51,862 nucleotides of DNA. It comes from Zhongshania sp. Lineage in GTDB: Bacteria > Pseudomonadota > Gammaproteobacteria > Pseudomonadales > Spongiibacteraceae. The notes beneath the pieces are model-generated. The model worked only from the letters and a program-made list of their open reading frames with translations, was not told where the DNA came from and searched no databases. The position numbers and the translations under genes are program-made. The stretch spans positions 1-51,862 of the forward strand of contig JAGPVP010000052.1 in assembly GCA_018066965.1 (NCBI GenBank), given 5' to 3'. Positions 1-8,831 of this stretch are shown here, in pieces. Numbering within the stretch: position 1 is the stretch's first letter; the number at the start of each line of letters is the position of its first letter.

Positions 1-138
1 AACCGGGGTTTAAGCGGCTAGAGCGTAGTTGTCGTCGTTGGCAACTATTAGGTTTACAGCTTTGGATTTACGTGATTGGCTGTCATCACGGCATGCACCT
101 CAGAGCGTTGTAACCGGCGTCGAATCCAAATCGGCCCC
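1..138 (-). ncRNA. ssrA: tmRNA, 5' part (truncated by window edge)
   Basis: Transfer-messenger RNA rescues stalled ribosomes with SmpB and adds a degradation tag. Read on the minus strand from 138, the sequence starts GGGGCCGATTTGGATTCGAC, the typical tmRNA 5' end. It continues through GGTGCATGCCG and a CGTGAT/ATCACG stem (71-76 with 85-90) to the tag frame. The tag codons run from 42 down to 13 and encode ANDDNYALAA, followed by a TAA stop at 10-12. TTTGGATT/AATCCAAA (61-68, 123-130) forms an enclosing stem. The pseudoknots and the tRNA-like 3' half lie beyond position 1. The tag is the Pseudomonas-type version of E. coli ANDENYALAA. Its partner smpB is about 5 kb away. Confidence 0.95.
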
Positions 139-147
139 AGACCGGTA

Positions 148-176
148 AGTGTACCGCTTTGCGTTGCTTGCGGCCA
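148..176 (-). promoter_or_regulatory. Candidate ssrA promoter
   Basis: On the minus strand, TACACT (153-148) lies 9 nt before the tmRNA 5' end at 138. TGGCCG (176-171) lies 17 bp further upstream as a weak -35. The position fits a sigma-70 promoter for ssrA in the short gap after ppx. The assignment rests on spacing, since the -35 matches only three consensus bases. Confidence 0.4.
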
Positions 177-190
177 GTGGCTTTGCTTGC

Positions 191-1690
191 TTAGTTTTTG
201 CGTTCGATGTTGAGCTTGATGTTTAGCGACTTGTTAAGCAGTTCTGCTTCATCTTCGAGGTCGGCTGCGATGAGGGGGTTTATATTGAGCCAGTCCTCTG
301 GGATTGACAGTGTTAGCTCTTCAGGTTTCGGGCTATGCAAGCTGATATTTTCTGGTAATTTTTTGGGTTGTCGGCGGCGATAGAGGATACAGGCGAGACG
401 AAGCACGCAGACTAATGGCCAGTCAGCGCTGACGCCATACGTTAAGGTGCTGGGCTGTTTGGGTTTGCGGCGATGATTGGCGACCAAAAAACTGAGGCGA
501 GCCTGCTCTTGCCGGGAAAATCCGGGCATGTCGGCGTTGCCAAGTATGTAGGCGCCATGCTTTTGGTAGCCGCCGTGGGCGATGGCAAGGCCGAGTTCGT
601 GGAGTTGTGCTGCCCAGCGTAAGAGCGCTTCGGCTTCATGTTCTGGTGTGCTGATGTGTGGCGCGACAGCAGGCAAAAGTTTTGCGCAAAAATCGGCAAC
701 GCGGTCACCCTGGGCGCTGTCGATACCGTACTGAATAATAAGGTGTTTGATGGTGTCTTCGCGCTTGTCGCGGTGATGTAGGCGGCCGGCGAGATCGTGA
801 ACAATGCCTTCGCGGATGGCGTAGGCGGATACGTGCAAGCCCTGCATGTCTAGTTCTTGGAATAGCGCGTAGAGTACGGCAAGGCCACCGACGAAAACGT
901 CTTTGCGGTCATCGCTGAGTCCGGGGATATTTAGCTTGTGACTGTGGTCAATTGTCAGCACTTGGTCTTTGAGTTTTTCTAATCCCTCTGCGGAGATATA
1001 ACCGGCCTCGCTGAATTGTTGTTCGGCGAGTATTTTGCCGATGCTGCGGATGGTGCCAGAGGCGCCGACGGCTTCGTCCCATTGGCCACGGAAGGGCTCC
1101 ACGTAAGGGCCGATCATTTGTCTTGCGGCGTTAACGGCTTTTTTAAAGGCTTTTTCGCTGATGTCGCCGTTTTTAAAGTAGCGCATGCTGAAGCTGACGC
1201 AGCCCATCGGCAGGCTTTCGAGTTGGCGCGGGGTGTTGGTGCCGATGACTAATTCGGTTGAGCCGCCGCCGATATCCATCACTAAGCGGCGCTGTTTTTC
1301 GGGTGCAAAGTCGTTGGCGACACCAAGGTAGACGAGGCGAGCCTCTTCTGTACCGGAAATAATATTAATAGGTAGGCCAAGCACTGATTCTGCTTTGGCC
1401 ATAAACTCATTGGCGTTGGTTGCTGCGCGAAGGGTGTTGGTGCCGACAATGCGAATTTGACGACGCGGTACACCGCGCAAGCGATCAGCCATTTTGGCAA
1501 GGCTTTCAAGGGCGCGCTCTTGGGCGCTGTCGCTTAGGCGACCGTCGTCGTCTAAGCCCGCGGCAAGTCTAACCATGTCTTTATGGCGATCTATGACGCG
1601 GAGCTTATCTTCATGGAAGCTGGCAATGAGTAGGTGGAAGCTATTGGAGCCCAAGTCGAGGGCAGCATAAGAGTCGCTATTTTGGGCCAT
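191..1690 (-). CDS. ppx: Exopolyphosphatase / guanosine pentaphosphate phosphatase (Ppx/GppA)
   Basis: Hydrolyses terminal phosphates of polyphosphate, and possibly pppGpp, in the cytoplasm. The 499-residue protein has the ASKHA phosphate-binding loops DLGSNS (12-17) and DIGGGSTE (139-146), the catalytic-glutamate region SGTEEAR (112-118), and an HD-like C-terminal domain around WAAQLHELG. Length matches E. coli Ppx. An in-frame TTG at 1741 would add 17 residues. I prefer the ATG at 1690 because the family motif begins about 10 residues in, and AAGGA lies upstream, although its 12-nt spacing is long. The gene is divergent from ppk, so polyphosphate synthesis and breakdown share one intergenic region. 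Ppx and GppA cannot be separated firmly by eye. Confidence 0.95.
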   Translation of the reverse strand: MAQNSDSYAALDLGSNSFHLLIASFHEDKLRVIDRHKDMVRLAAGLDDDGRLSDSAQERALESLAKMADRLRGVPRRQIRIVGTNTLRAATNANEFMAKAESVLGLPINIISGTEEARLVYLGVANDFAPEKQRRLVMDIGGGSTELVIGTNTPRQLESLPMGCVSFSMRYFKNGDISEKAFKKAVNAARQMIGPYVEPFRGQWDEAVGASGTIRSIGKILAEQQFSEAGYISAEGLEKLKDQVLTIDHSHKLNIPGLSDDRKDVFVGGLAVLYALFQELDMQGLHVSAYAIREGIVHDLAGRLHHRDKREDTIKHLIIQYGIDSAQGDRVADFCAKLLPAVAPHISTPEHEAEALLRWAAQLHELGLAIAHGGYQKHGAYILGNADMPGFSRQEQARLSFLVANHRRKPKQPSTLTYGVSADWPLVCVLRLACILYRRRQPKKLPENISLHSPKPEELTLSIPEDWLNINPLIAADLEDEAELLNKSLNIKLNIERKN

Positions 1691-1758
1691 TGTAATATTT
1701 GTTCCTTGATGAGGGTTTAGTGTATCGGCTGGAGATGCCAAAATCGACCGCTTAAATG

Positions 1759-1774
1759 TGTCATATTAATGACA
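1759..1774. promoter_or_regulatory. Inverted repeat between ppx and ppk
   Basis: TGTCAT-ATTA-ATGACA is a 6-bp-arm inverted repeat in the divergent ppx/ppk control region. The half-site TGTCAT resembles a Pho-box half, but Pho boxes are direct repeats, so PhoB binding is not supported as such. It may be an operator for another dimeric regulator. Confidence 0.35.
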
Positions 1775-1831
1775 TGATTCTTTATTAAGCTGCTGTGTTG
1801 TTTTTATTACATTTTTAAGAAAGGACTTGAG

Positions 1832-3961
1832 ATGAGCGGGCAGAGCGAAGGGGCAGCGTGGATTGCTAAAGAGCTGAGTTGGCTTTCGTTTAACGAGCGG
1901 GTGTTGCAAGAGGCGGCAGATCCAGATGTGCCGGTGATTCAGCGTATTCGCTATTTGGGTATTTTTTCAAATAACCTCGATGAGTTTTTCCGCGTAAGAG
2001 TCGCTGATGTGCGACGTTTGGCGGCGTTTTCTACACCGTCTAAGCAAGAAGAGTTTAAGGTGCTGCTGGAAGAGATTCGGCAAACGGTGATGAAGTTGCA
2101 GCATCGCTTTGACACGATGTACCGCGAAAATTTGAAAGAGTTGCGGCGCCGTAAGATCTATTTGATTAATGAACGGCAATTGGATGAGCCTCAGACTAAC
2201 TTTGTGCGAAGCTATTTTCACTCGCATATTCAGCAGGAGTTAGTGCCGATTATATTGGATGATGCTAATCCAATTCCCGAACTTAATGATGCGTCTATTT
2301 ATTTAGCCATAAAGCTTAGCAGTGAGCAGCAAACTCGGTTTGCGCTACTTGAAATCCCCACCACTCGCCTCGATCGCTTTATTCGAATTCCTGGCCGCAA
2401 AGGTAAGCGCGGCAAAGTGCTTATTGCGCTAGAAAATATGATTCGGGTGTGTTTACCAGAAGTTTTCCGTGGGATTTTTCCTATGGATGAAACGGCGGCG
2501 TACACCATAAAGCTGACCCGCGATGCAGATTTAGAATTGGGTGAGGAGGTGACGCACACCTTCGTAGAAAAAATGACCCAAAGTCTAAAGCGTCGTAAAA
2601 AAGGCGACCCCGTTCGGTTCGTGTATGACAGTGCCATGCCTAATGACCTGTTGGAGTACTTGGTTAAGCGCTTGGGCTTGGGGCGTTTAGACTCCATGAT
2701 TCCCGGTGGCCGTTACCATAATTCGAAGGACTTCATGCGCTTTCCTAATTTGGGGCCGGCGTATTTGGACAATAAGCAGTTGCCAGTAATCCCGGTTCCG
2801 GCCATTGATCGGGCGGCTAATATTTTAAGTTGCCTGCGTGAGCAGGATATTTTGCTGCACTACCCTTACCACAGCTTTAATTATTTAACTGACTTACTGA
2901 AGACCGCCGCGATTGACCCAGCTGTAAAAAGCATTAAAGCCAGTCTTTATCGGGTGGCGTCTAATTCTCATGTGGTCGATGCCTTGTTAAATGCGGTCGC
3001 CAACCACAAAGAAGTGACGGTGGTGGTTGAGTTGCAGGCGCGCTTTGATGAAGAGGCCAATATTGCCTTATCGCAGCGTTTAACCGACGGCGGTGTGAAT
3101 GTGATTTTGGGCGTGCCTGGTTTGAAGGTGCATAGCAAATTAATTTCGATTGTGCGGCAGGAAGGTAGTGTCCAAAAATTCTACTCTCATATTGGTACGG
3201 GTAACTTTAATGAGAAGACCGCGACGGTGTATACCGATTTTAGTTTGCTGACCTATGACCAAGCTCTTGGTGATGAGGTGGCAAAGGTGTTTGATTTTAT
3301 TGCCTACAATTATAAGCGCCACGAATTTAAACACCTTGGGGTGTCTCCGCTGAATAGTCGCGACCGTTTGCTGGGCTTGGTTGATGCGGAAATTCACAAT
3401 GCCAAAAAAGGCCATGAGTGCGGTATTACGCTGAAGTGTAATAATTTGGTAGATCGCGAGTTGATCGACAAATTATACGAGGCCAGTTCGGTTGGTGTGC
3501 CAGTGCGCTTGATTGTGCGCGGTATGTGTTCTTTAGTGCCGGGTGTTAAAGGGCTCAGCGATCATATTGAAGCTATTAGTATTGTCGATGGCTTTTTAGA
3601 GCATCCCCGCGTTTATATCTTCCGTAATGCCGGCGAGCCGCGTTATTTTATTTCGTCGGCAGATTTAATGACGCGCAATATCGATTTTAGGGTCGAGGTG
3701 ACGTGCCCGATTTACAGCAAGCCTTTGCAAGAGACCTTGCAGACGATTATTGATTTGCAGTGGGCAGACAATGTGAAGGCACGAATACTGGATGCGTCGC
3801 AGAGTAACGCGTTTAAGCCCCGCAAGAAGAGCGCCGCGAAGATCCGCTCGCAACTATTAACCCATAAGTTTTTAAGCACGGGAAAATTGCCGCGTATGGC
3901 AAAGCTGGAATACCGCTCGAAGGTGAAGATAAAGCCAGCAAAATCCAAAACTAAAAAATAA
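1832..3961 (+). CDS. ppk1: Polyphosphate kinase 1
   Basis: Makes long-chain polyphosphate from ATP. The 709-residue protein begins with the PPK1 N-terminal domain (ELSWLSFNERVLQEA, then NNLDEFFRVRVADVRRL). It has two phospholipase-D-like catalytic domains. H434 in GLKVHSKL corresponds to the autophosphorylated His435 of E. coli, and H591 in LEHPRVYIF to His592. H453 lies in the conserved FYSHIGTGNFN block and SSADLMTRN is also present. The start is an ATG with AAGGA upstream. The C-terminus is a Lys-rich tail slightly longer than in E. coli. It is convergent with the methyltransferase gene, with 7 bp between the stops and no visible terminator. Confidence 0.97.
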   Translation: MSGQSEGAAWIAKELSWLSFNERVLQEAADPDVPVIQRIRYLGIFSNNLDEFFRVRVADVRRLAAFSTPSKQEEFKVLLEEIRQTVMKLQHRFDTMYRENLKELRRRKIYLINERQLDEPQTNFVRSYFHSHIQQELVPIILDDANPIPELNDASIYLAIKLSSEQQTRFALLEIPTTRLDRFIRIPGRKGKRGKVLIALENMIRVCLPEVFRGIFPMDETAAYTIKLTRDADLELGEEVTHTFVEKMTQSLKRRKKGDPVRFVYDSAMPNDLLEYLVKRLGLGRLDSMIPGGRYHNSKDFMRFPNLGPAYLDNKQLPVIPVPAIDRAANILSCLREQDILLHYPYHSFNYLTDLLKTAAIDPAVKSIKASLYRVASNSHVVDALLNAVANHKEVTVVVELQARFDEEANIALSQRLTDGGVNVILGVPGLKVHSKLISIVRQEGSVQKFYSHIGTGNFNEKTATVYTDFSLLTYDQALGDEVAKVFDFIAYNYKRHEFKHLGVSPLNSRDRLLGLVDAEIHNAKKGHECGITLKCNNLVDRELIDKLYEASSVGVPVRLIVRGMCSLVPGVKGLSDHIEAISIVDGFLEHPRVYIFRNAGEPRYFISSADLMTRNIDFRVEVTCPIYSKPLQETLQTIIDLQWADNVKARILDASQSNAFKPRKKSAAKIRSQLLTHKFLSTGKLPRMAKLEYRSKVKIKPAKSKTKK

Positions 3962-3968
3962 GGTTTTT

Positions 3969-4592
3969 TTATTGCGAAATAATCAGCAGTTCGCCACTTA
4001 ATTTTTTAGGGCTGCTGATTTCACGTGCTACCAGCGTTGCGCCAAACGCTTTTTGGCAACGTTTTGCTAATTTGTGGAACGGTGGTCTGCCTGGATCGGC
4101 AATAATAATTGTGCCTACCCCTGCGTCACGAGCGGCTTCTATCGCGGAAAACAGCGGTTTTACCAAGCTGTCCCAAAAACAAATATCGCCACCCAGCATG
4201 TGGCTGTGGCCTTTTAGGTCGGCAGCTTTTAGGTGTTCGTAGCGGGCGGTGCGGGTAGCAATACTCACGTCATTTAAGAGCGCGTGGGCGTCAAGATACG
4301 GAAAAACATGTTCGTCGGCGTCAAGGGCGGTGACTTTGGCCTTAAATTGCTGGGCGCATGAAATGCCTAAAATTCCCCAGCCGCAGCCTATCTCGGTGAT
4401 TTTTGCGTTTTTCTTTGGTGGGTTTTCTAGCAGATAATCCATGATCAGAAACGACGAGCCCCAAACTTGGTAGCCATGTATTTCTGGGCCGGGTAAGGCC
4501 TTTTGCATGCGGCGAATAAGTTTGTGGTTTTTCTTTAATATGAGTACGTCGTTAACAATGCTTATATCTTTTAATGCCGGATGCGCGGTCAT
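3969..4592 (-). CDS. Class I SAM-dependent methyltransferase
   Basis: A 207-residue soluble protein with a class I methyltransferase fold. The SAM-binding loop is EIGCGWG (67-73), followed by an acidic strand end (ALDAD) and a later GTIIIADPGRPPF strand. The WGSSFLIMDYLL segment just before motif I recalls the METTL/lysine-methyltransferase group, so a protein substrate is possible but unproven. It is the last gene of a likely smpB-sixA-methyltransferase transcription unit, 35 bp after sixA. No symbol is given because the substrate is unknown. Confidence 0.8.
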   Translation of the reverse strand: MTAHPALKDISIVNDVLILKKNHKLIRRMQKALPGPEIHGYQVWGSSFLIMDYLLENPPKKNAKITEIGCGWGILGISCAQQFKAKVTALDADEHVFPYLDAHALLNDVSIATRTARYEHLKAADLKGHSHMLGGDICFWDSLVKPLFSAIEAARDAGVGTIIIADPGRPPFHKLAKRCQKAFGATLVAREISSPKKLSGELLIISQ

Positions 4593-4627
4593 TGTCAGCT
4601 GGTGTCCTGTGTTCGCGGATGGGCGAA

Positions 4628-5125
4628 TTAGCGAAATTGCTTTGGGCGAATAATGTCGGTGAGTTTCGCGCTGTCGGCTCTGAGCTGATCCCAGTATTCA
4701 ATGTTGACTTCTAATTCCATGAACGTACAGGTGCCGACGTGGCCGAGTTTGCCGTCGTATAAATAATTTGCCAGTTCGGCGAGGGCGGGGTTGTGGCCGA
4801 TGATGACGGCACTAGCTTGAGACTGCGGAAGTTCTTTTAGCCAAGCGAGTAACTTTGCAGCTTCAAATGTGTAGGCCGCGTTCTCTTGAATAATGGTGGC
4901 GTCGTCAAATACGTCGGAGTCTGCCTGAAAGCGCTTGAGTGTTTCTTGGGCGCGTTTCGCGGTGCTGCAATAAACGTGTTGAAAGCGTCGCCCGCTGCGC
5001 TGTAGCTCCGCTGCGACCAGTTGGCAGTCGCGTTTGCCGCGCTTGGTGATGGGACGGTCAGCATCAGTTAGCTTGTCGTCATTCCAATCGGATTTAGCGT
5101 GGCGCAGCAAATAAAGAGTTTTCAT
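4628..5125 (-). CDS. sixA: Phosphohistidine phosphatase, SixA family
   Basis: A 165-residue histidine-phosphatase-superfamily protein. The N-terminal LLRHAKSDW carries the catalytic RH pair (R8, H9). RPITKRGKRD follows, and the second catalytic His is in VIIGHNPALAEL. E. coli SixA (161 residues) removes phosphate from phosphohistidine on HPt domains and the nitrogen PTS. The same role is likely here, though the exact substrate cannot be read from sequence. It lies 23 bp downstream of smpB on the same strand. Confidence 0.88.
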   Translation of the reverse strand: MKTLYLLRHAKSDWNDDKLTDADRPITKRGKRDCQLVAAELQRSGRRFQHVYCSTAKRAQETLKRFQADSDVFDDATIIQENAAYTFEAAKLLAWLKELPQSQASAVIIGHNPALAELANYLYDGKLGHVGTCTFMELEVNIEYWDQLRADSAKLTDIIRPKQFR

Positions 5126-5148
5126 GATCGTGGGGCGGGCAGCTCGTA

Positions 5149-5625
5149 TTAGTTATGGTCGCGCACAATGCGCATTTTTTGTCGTTCCCAATCGCGGTTT
5201 TTCTCAGTCTCACGCTTGTCGTGATCCTGCTTGCCTTTGGCAAGGCAAATTTCAGCCTTAATCAAATGCTTTTTCCAGTACAGCGCCGTGCAAACACAGG
5301 TGTAGCCTTTTTGTTGAACGGCTTCCTGTAGTTTGCTTAGTTCTTTTGCGTGTAGCAAGAGTTTGCGAGTACGGGTTGGGTCCGTCACATAATGGGTAGA
5401 CGCACTGAGCAGCGGGGTAATGTTACAGCCCAGCAGAAATGCCTCTCCGTCTTTTAGGATAACGTAGGTATCGGTAATTTGAATTTTGCCCTGACGTAGA
5501 CTTTTGACCTCCCAGCCGCGAAGTTCTATACCGGCTTCAAACTTGTCGGTGAGGCTGTAGTCGTGACGCGCCTTTTTGTTTTGGGCTATCGTACCGCTGG
5601 TGTTTTTTGATTTGTTTTTACTCAT
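5149..5625 (-). CDS. smpB: SsrA-binding protein SmpB
   Basis: Binds the tRNA-like domain of tmRNA and delivers it to stalled ribosomes. The 158-residue protein has the family blocks [37 protein letters not shown] and a basic tail ([20 protein letters not shown]). An in-frame TTG at 5655 would add ten residues. The ATG at 5625 matches the E. coli start and length (160), and a TATAAT lies about 10 bp upstream of it, so the longer form is unlikely. The partner RNA ssrA lies on the same strand at 1-138. Confidence 0.96.
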   Translation of the reverse strand: MSKNKSKNTSGTIAQNKKARHDYSLTDKFEAGIELRGWEVKSLRQGKIQITDTYVILKDGEAFLLGCNITPLLSASTHYVTDPTRTRKLLLHAKELSKLQEAVQQKGYTCVCTALYWKKHLIKAEICLAKGKQDHDKRETEKNRDWERQKMRIVRDHN

Positions 5626-5713
5626 GGTGGCGATTATAGAGGGAGTTGCTGGCAAAACCTATTGGGCTCAGGTAAAAAGACGGTTGCTTTGCAGAATTTG
5701 ATGTTACCGGCGT

Positions 5714-7084
5714 ATGGCCTTAAAAAAACGAAAAATACAAGGGATCTGGTCTAGTCGCTGGACTTTTCTTGCTGCTGCCACGGGGTTAGTGGTCAGCTTG
5801 GGAAATTTCTGGAGGACACCACAGGAGCTTGGTCAGAACGGTGGCGGTGTTTATCTCCTTGTCTATGTGGCGTGTTTATTCCTAGTTATGTTGCCCATTG
5901 CGGTTGCTGAGGTGCGTATTGCGGTACGCGCTCGTGGCAATCCGGTGCATGCCATCGATCAAGTGGCTCACTATGCCAAGGCCAGTAAGCATTGGTCTTT
6001 GGTGACTCAAATTGCGTCTATTGCGGCGTTGTTGTTGGCAGTTAATTATTCGATTGTGTCGGGCTGGTTGCTCGCCTATGTGGCGAAGATGGCATCTGGG
6101 GTGATGGATGCTGGGAGTCTGGATCTCGTGGCCAGCGAATTTCAGGAGCTGTTGGCGTCGCCAGAGCTAATGCAGTTTTGGCAGCGGGTATTCCTGTTGA
6201 TGGCGGTCGGCTTGTCCGCACTGAATGTGGTGCGGGGTATGGCGGCGGTGCTACGGGTGATCTTGCCGGTGCTGCTGTTGGTGCTGTTGGGATTGCTTTA
6301 TTACGGTTATGCCATGGGTGATTTTCAATCGGCATTGCATTGGATGTTTGATTTACGAATAGAAGACCTGACATGGCGTGGCGGTTTTTCGGCCCTGCAG
6401 CACGCCTTTTACACTTTGAGTATTGGCACTGGCGCGCTAATGGCTTACGGCGCTTATTTCCCCTCAGGTCGCTCAGTTACAAGGCAGTTAATTGCTTTGG
6501 CGGTGTTCGATACCGCCGTGTTGATTATTGCGGGTGTGGCGATATTGGCCTTGGTGTTTGATCAGCACATTGTGTCTGGCTCAGGCCCTGCGCTGCTATT
6601 TATTAGCCTGCCATTTTCGTTTGGCAATTTAGTGTTTGGCGATATTGCCGGTACGGTGTTTTATTTACTGCTGTTTATTCTGTCCTTAACCACCGTGGTG
6701 GCCTTGATGGAGCCGGTAGTGGCGTATTTGGTTGAGCGCTGGGGTTTTATGCGTTGGCTTGCGGCATTGTTGGTGGGTGGTTTGGTATTTATTGTTGGTG
6801 ATTTGTCGATATTGTCGATGATGCCCGAGACCGAAATGCGTTGGTTGGCCCGCAGCTTGATGGAGTGGTTGGATATTATAGCGGCCAATGTATTGCTGCC
6901 CTTGTGCGCGCTATGTTTTGTTTTGTTTGCCGCTTGGCGGGTGCCAAAGTTAGTGTACGGAGTACGGGAAGGTTGGTTTGAGGGGGTGTTTTTTTGGCTT
7001 TGGCAGGCCTTGTTGCGGTATATTGCGCCGCCTGCCGTGTTGACGGTACTAGTTGTTGGTTTGTATTTTCGTGTTTCTAGTTAG
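5714..7084 (+). CDS. Sodium-dependent transporter, NSS (SNF) family
   Basis: A 456-residue inner-membrane protein with about eleven or twelve hydrophobic helices. Near the N-terminus, WTFLAAATGLVVSLGNFWRT followed by GQNGGGVYLLVYV matches the NSS signature (GLGN-W-RFP...ENGGGAF), which forms the sodium and substrate sites in LeuT. The middle part (SIGTGALMAYGAYFP) is also typical. NSS members import amino acids or related solutes with sodium, but this substrate is unknown. The conserved FPYL segment reads TPQEL here, so it is a divergent member. The gene is divergent from smpB and 40 bp upstream of ratA. No clear Shine-Dalgarno site precedes the ATG. Confidence 0.88.
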   Translation: MALKKRKIQGIWSSRWTFLAAATGLVVSLGNFWRTPQELGQNGGGVYLLVYVACLFLVMLPIAVAEVRIAVRARGNPVHAIDQVAHYAKASKHWSLVTQIASIAALLLAVNYSIVSGWLLAYVAKMASGVMDAGSLDLVASEFQELLASPELMQFWQRVFLLMAVGLSALNVVRGMAAVLRVILPVLLLVLLGLLYYGYAMGDFQSALHWMFDLRIEDLTWRGGFSALQHAFYTLSIGTGALMAYGAYFPSGRSVTRQLIALAVFDTAVLIIAGVAILALVFDQHIVSGSGPALLFISLPFSFGNLVFGDIAGTVFYLLLFILSLTTVVALMEPVVAYLVERWGFMRWLAALLVGGLVFIVGDLSILSMMPETEMRWLARSLMEWLDIIAANVLLPLCALCFVLFAAWRVPKLVYGVREGWFEGVFFWLWQALLRYIAPPAVLTVLVVGLYFRVSS

Positions 7085-7124
7085 TCGTGGCGCGTAACAC
7101 GTTGGAAAGATTCAGGGCCCCAGT

Positions 7125-7559
7125 ATGAACGAAATTCGACGAAGTGCTTTGCTACCCTATTCTGCAGATGTTATTTATCAACTGATAAATGATGTGGAAG
7201 CTTATCCGCAATATATGGATGGGTGTGTGGGTGCTGAGGTGTTGGCGCACACTGACGATACGATGGATGCGCGTTTGGATTTGTCTCGTGCGGGTATTCG
7301 TCTTAGCTTTGTCACACGTAATACCTTAACGCCGGGTCGTAGCGTGCGCTTGAAATTAATTGATGGCCCGTTTGAAAATCTTACTGGCGAGTGGTCGCTG
7401 CTGGCATTGGGCAGTGATGCGTGCAAGGTGAGTTTGCATTTACAGTTTGCCTTGGCAAATAGCGTGGTGGGAATCGCTACGCGACAGCTATTTAATTCAG
7501 TGGCTAATAATCTTGTCGATGCCTTAGTTAAAAGAGCGAATGAGCAATATGGAAAATAA
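7125..7559 (+). CDS. ratA: RatA-type START/COQ10-domain protein
   Basis: A 144-residue START-like protein. The N-terminus, IRRSALLPYSADVIYQLIND followed by VEAYPQYMDGC, is the family hallmark. The family includes ubiquinone-binding Coq10 proteins and E. coli RatA, reported to block 70S ribosome assembly. Coupling to rnfH is the usual ratA-rnfH arrangement, and the two genes overlap here. Which of the two family roles applies cannot be decided from sequence. Confidence 0.9.
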   Translation: MNEIRRSALLPYSADVIYQLINDVEAYPQYMDGCVGAEVLAHTDDTMDARLDLSRAGIRLSFVTRNTLTPGRSVRLKLIDGPFENLTGEWSLLALGSDACKVSLHLQFALANSVVGIATRQLFNSVANNLVDALVKRANEQYGK

Positions 7560-7866
7560 TAATAAAACTATTCATGTTGAAGTGGTGTACGCCCTACCTG
7601 AACGGCAGCGCATTGTGGCTTTGGAAGTGCCCGAAGGGTGCACCGTGCGGGCAGCGGCAATGCAGTCGGGTTTAGATAAGCAGTTTCCCGATTTGGATTT
7701 GGCGACGGCAGATCTAGGTGTATTTGGCAAAGTAGTCAGCGCCCCAGATGCGCAGGCACTTAAGAGTGGTGAGCGCGTTGAAATCTATCGCCCGCTGATT
7801 GCCGATCCCAAAGAAGTTCGTAAACAGCGGGCCGCCAAGGTGAAGGCCCGCAAAGAGTCGCAGTAG
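7540..7866 (+). CDS. rnfH: RnfH family ubiquitin-like protein
   Basis: A 108-residue beta-grasp protein of the RnfH (UPF0125) family. It shows VEVVYALPERQRIVALEVPE near the N-terminus and GVFGKVVSAPDAQALKSGERVEIYRPL in the core, then a basic tail. Its start overlaps the end of ratA by 20 bp. A second in-frame ATG lies at 7549. The biochemical role of the family is poorly known. The stop lies 2 bp from the convergent bamE stop codon. Confidence 0.9.
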   Translation: MSNMENNNKTIHVEVVYALPERQRIVALEVPEGCTVRAAAMQSGLDKQFPDLDLATADLGVFGKVVSAPDAQALKSGERVEIYRPLIADPKEVRKQRAAKVKARKESQ

Positions 7867-7867
7867 G

Positions 7868-8239
7868 CTACTTAGTGTCTGCCGGTGCTACTGGCGCAGT
7901 CTGCTGCTCTGATGTTGGTTTGATGTCGGTGGTAAATTCGCTGAGTTTACCGTCTACAAAAAATACCGTCAGCTGGTGATGCTCTTTTTTGTCGTTGTTG
8001 CGGTCGTTCAGCGTATAAACGTAGTCCCAACGATCTGGGCTGAATGTGTCGCGCACTAATGGCGTGCCCATGACATACTCAACCTGGCTGCGAGTCATGC
8101 CAATCTTGAGTTGGTCTACCATTTCTTGGGTGATAATGTTGCCCTGATCGATAGGCAGACGATAAACACCGGGAAATTCCAAAGAGCTGCAGGCGGCCAG
8201 AGAGACGAGTAGGCAGGCTGTGGCAAGTTGTCTATACAT
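7868..8239 (-). CDS. bamE: Outer membrane assembly lipoprotein BamE (SmpA)
   Basis: A 123-residue lipoprotein with a signal peptide ending in the lipobox LAAC (lipidated Cys17). The SmpA/OmlA domain contains VDQLKIGMTRSQVEYVMGTP and DRWDYVYTLND. BamE is an accessory part of the BAM complex that inserts beta-barrel proteins into the outer membrane, so this is a Gram-negative cell envelope. The gene is divergent from fur, a common arrangement in pseudomonads. The C-terminal tail is Pro/Ala-rich and probably disordered. Confidence 0.95.
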   Translation of the reverse strand: MYRQLATACLLVSLAACSSLEFPGVYRLPIDQGNIITQEMVDQLKIGMTRSQVEYVMGTPLVRDTFSPDRWDYVYTLNDRNNDKKEHHQLTVFFVDGKLSEFTTDIKPTSEQQTAPVAPADTK

Positions 8240-8314
8240 GCTAAGGGTTCCAATCGCTTATAGAGGCGTGGGATAATAGCGCAAACCCAATCGCAACGCT
8301 AAGGTCCAGGGCAT

Positions 8315-8731
8315 ATGTCTATAGAAAATCAAGAGCTTCGTAAAGCGGGTCTCAAAGTTACTTTGCCTAGAGTGAAGATTTTACAGCTGCTGGAGCAGGC
8401 GGAGAGCGAGAATCAACATTTTAGCGCGGAAGATGTTTACCGCGCTTTAATGGAGTCTGGTGAGGATGTGGGTTTAGCCACAGTTTACCGCGTACTGACT
8501 CAATTCGAGGCCGCGGGCTTAGTAACCCGTCATAATTTTGAGACCGGTCACTCGGTGTTTGAGTTGGAGAAGGGCGATCATCACGACCATATCGTGTGCA
8601 TGGAGACGGGTGCCGTTATTGAGTTTTTTGACGAAGTTATTGAATCTCGTCAGCGTCAGCTAGTTGCCGAGCGCGGTTTTGAATTGGTAGATCACAGCCT
8701 AGTTTTATATGTGAGACCGAAGAAGGCGTAA
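8315..8731 (+). CDS. fur: Ferric uptake regulator Fur
   Basis: A 138-residue iron-responsive repressor. The winged helix contains GLKVTLPRVKILQLLEQAE and GLATVYRVLTQFEAAGLVTR. The metal-binding hinge has HFSAEDVY and the HHDHIVC histidines. E. coli Fur has a CxxC pair after HDH, but here the segment reads HDHIVCMETG with a single Cys, as I recall for Pseudomonas Fur. Structural zinc by a Cys4 site is therefore not expected. The 75-bp gap to divergent bamE contains GATAAT about 40 bp upstream of the ATG as a possible -10. Confidence 0.96.
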   Translation: MSIENQELRKAGLKVTLPRVKILQLLEQAESENQHFSAEDVYRALMESGEDVGLATVYRVLTQFEAAGLVTRHNFETGHSVFELEKGDHHDHIVCMETGAVIEFFDEVIESRQRQLVAERGFELVDHSLVLYVRPKKA

Positions 8732-8737
8732 TGCTTT

Positions 8738-8806
8738 AACGCTGAATGGGAGACGGGAGATGCAAGGGCGCTTTTGCGTTTCTCGTCTCCCGTCAAGCAT
8801 CCAGCG
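8738..8806. repeat. Palindromic intergenic repeat, copy A
   Basis: This 69-bp sequence lies between the convergent genes fur and recN. The left arm (CGCTGAATGGGAGACGGGAGA) is complementary, with a few mismatches, to the right arm ending TCTCGTCTCCCGTC...CCAGCG. It can fold into one long hairpin and may stop transcription from both sides. The same sequence (AACGCTG..GGGAGACGG.AGA.GCAA) recurs at 13331 between dnaK and dnaJ, which marks it as a dispersed REP-like element. Confidence 0.7.
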
Positions 8807-8831
8807 ACTCTAGGTTTGTCTTCTTCCGAGT

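Noticed and set aside
1759..1774. Pho box upstream of ppk
   Set aside because: The TGTCAT halves are inverted, while Pho boxes are direct repeats 11 bp apart. Kept only as an unassigned palindrome.
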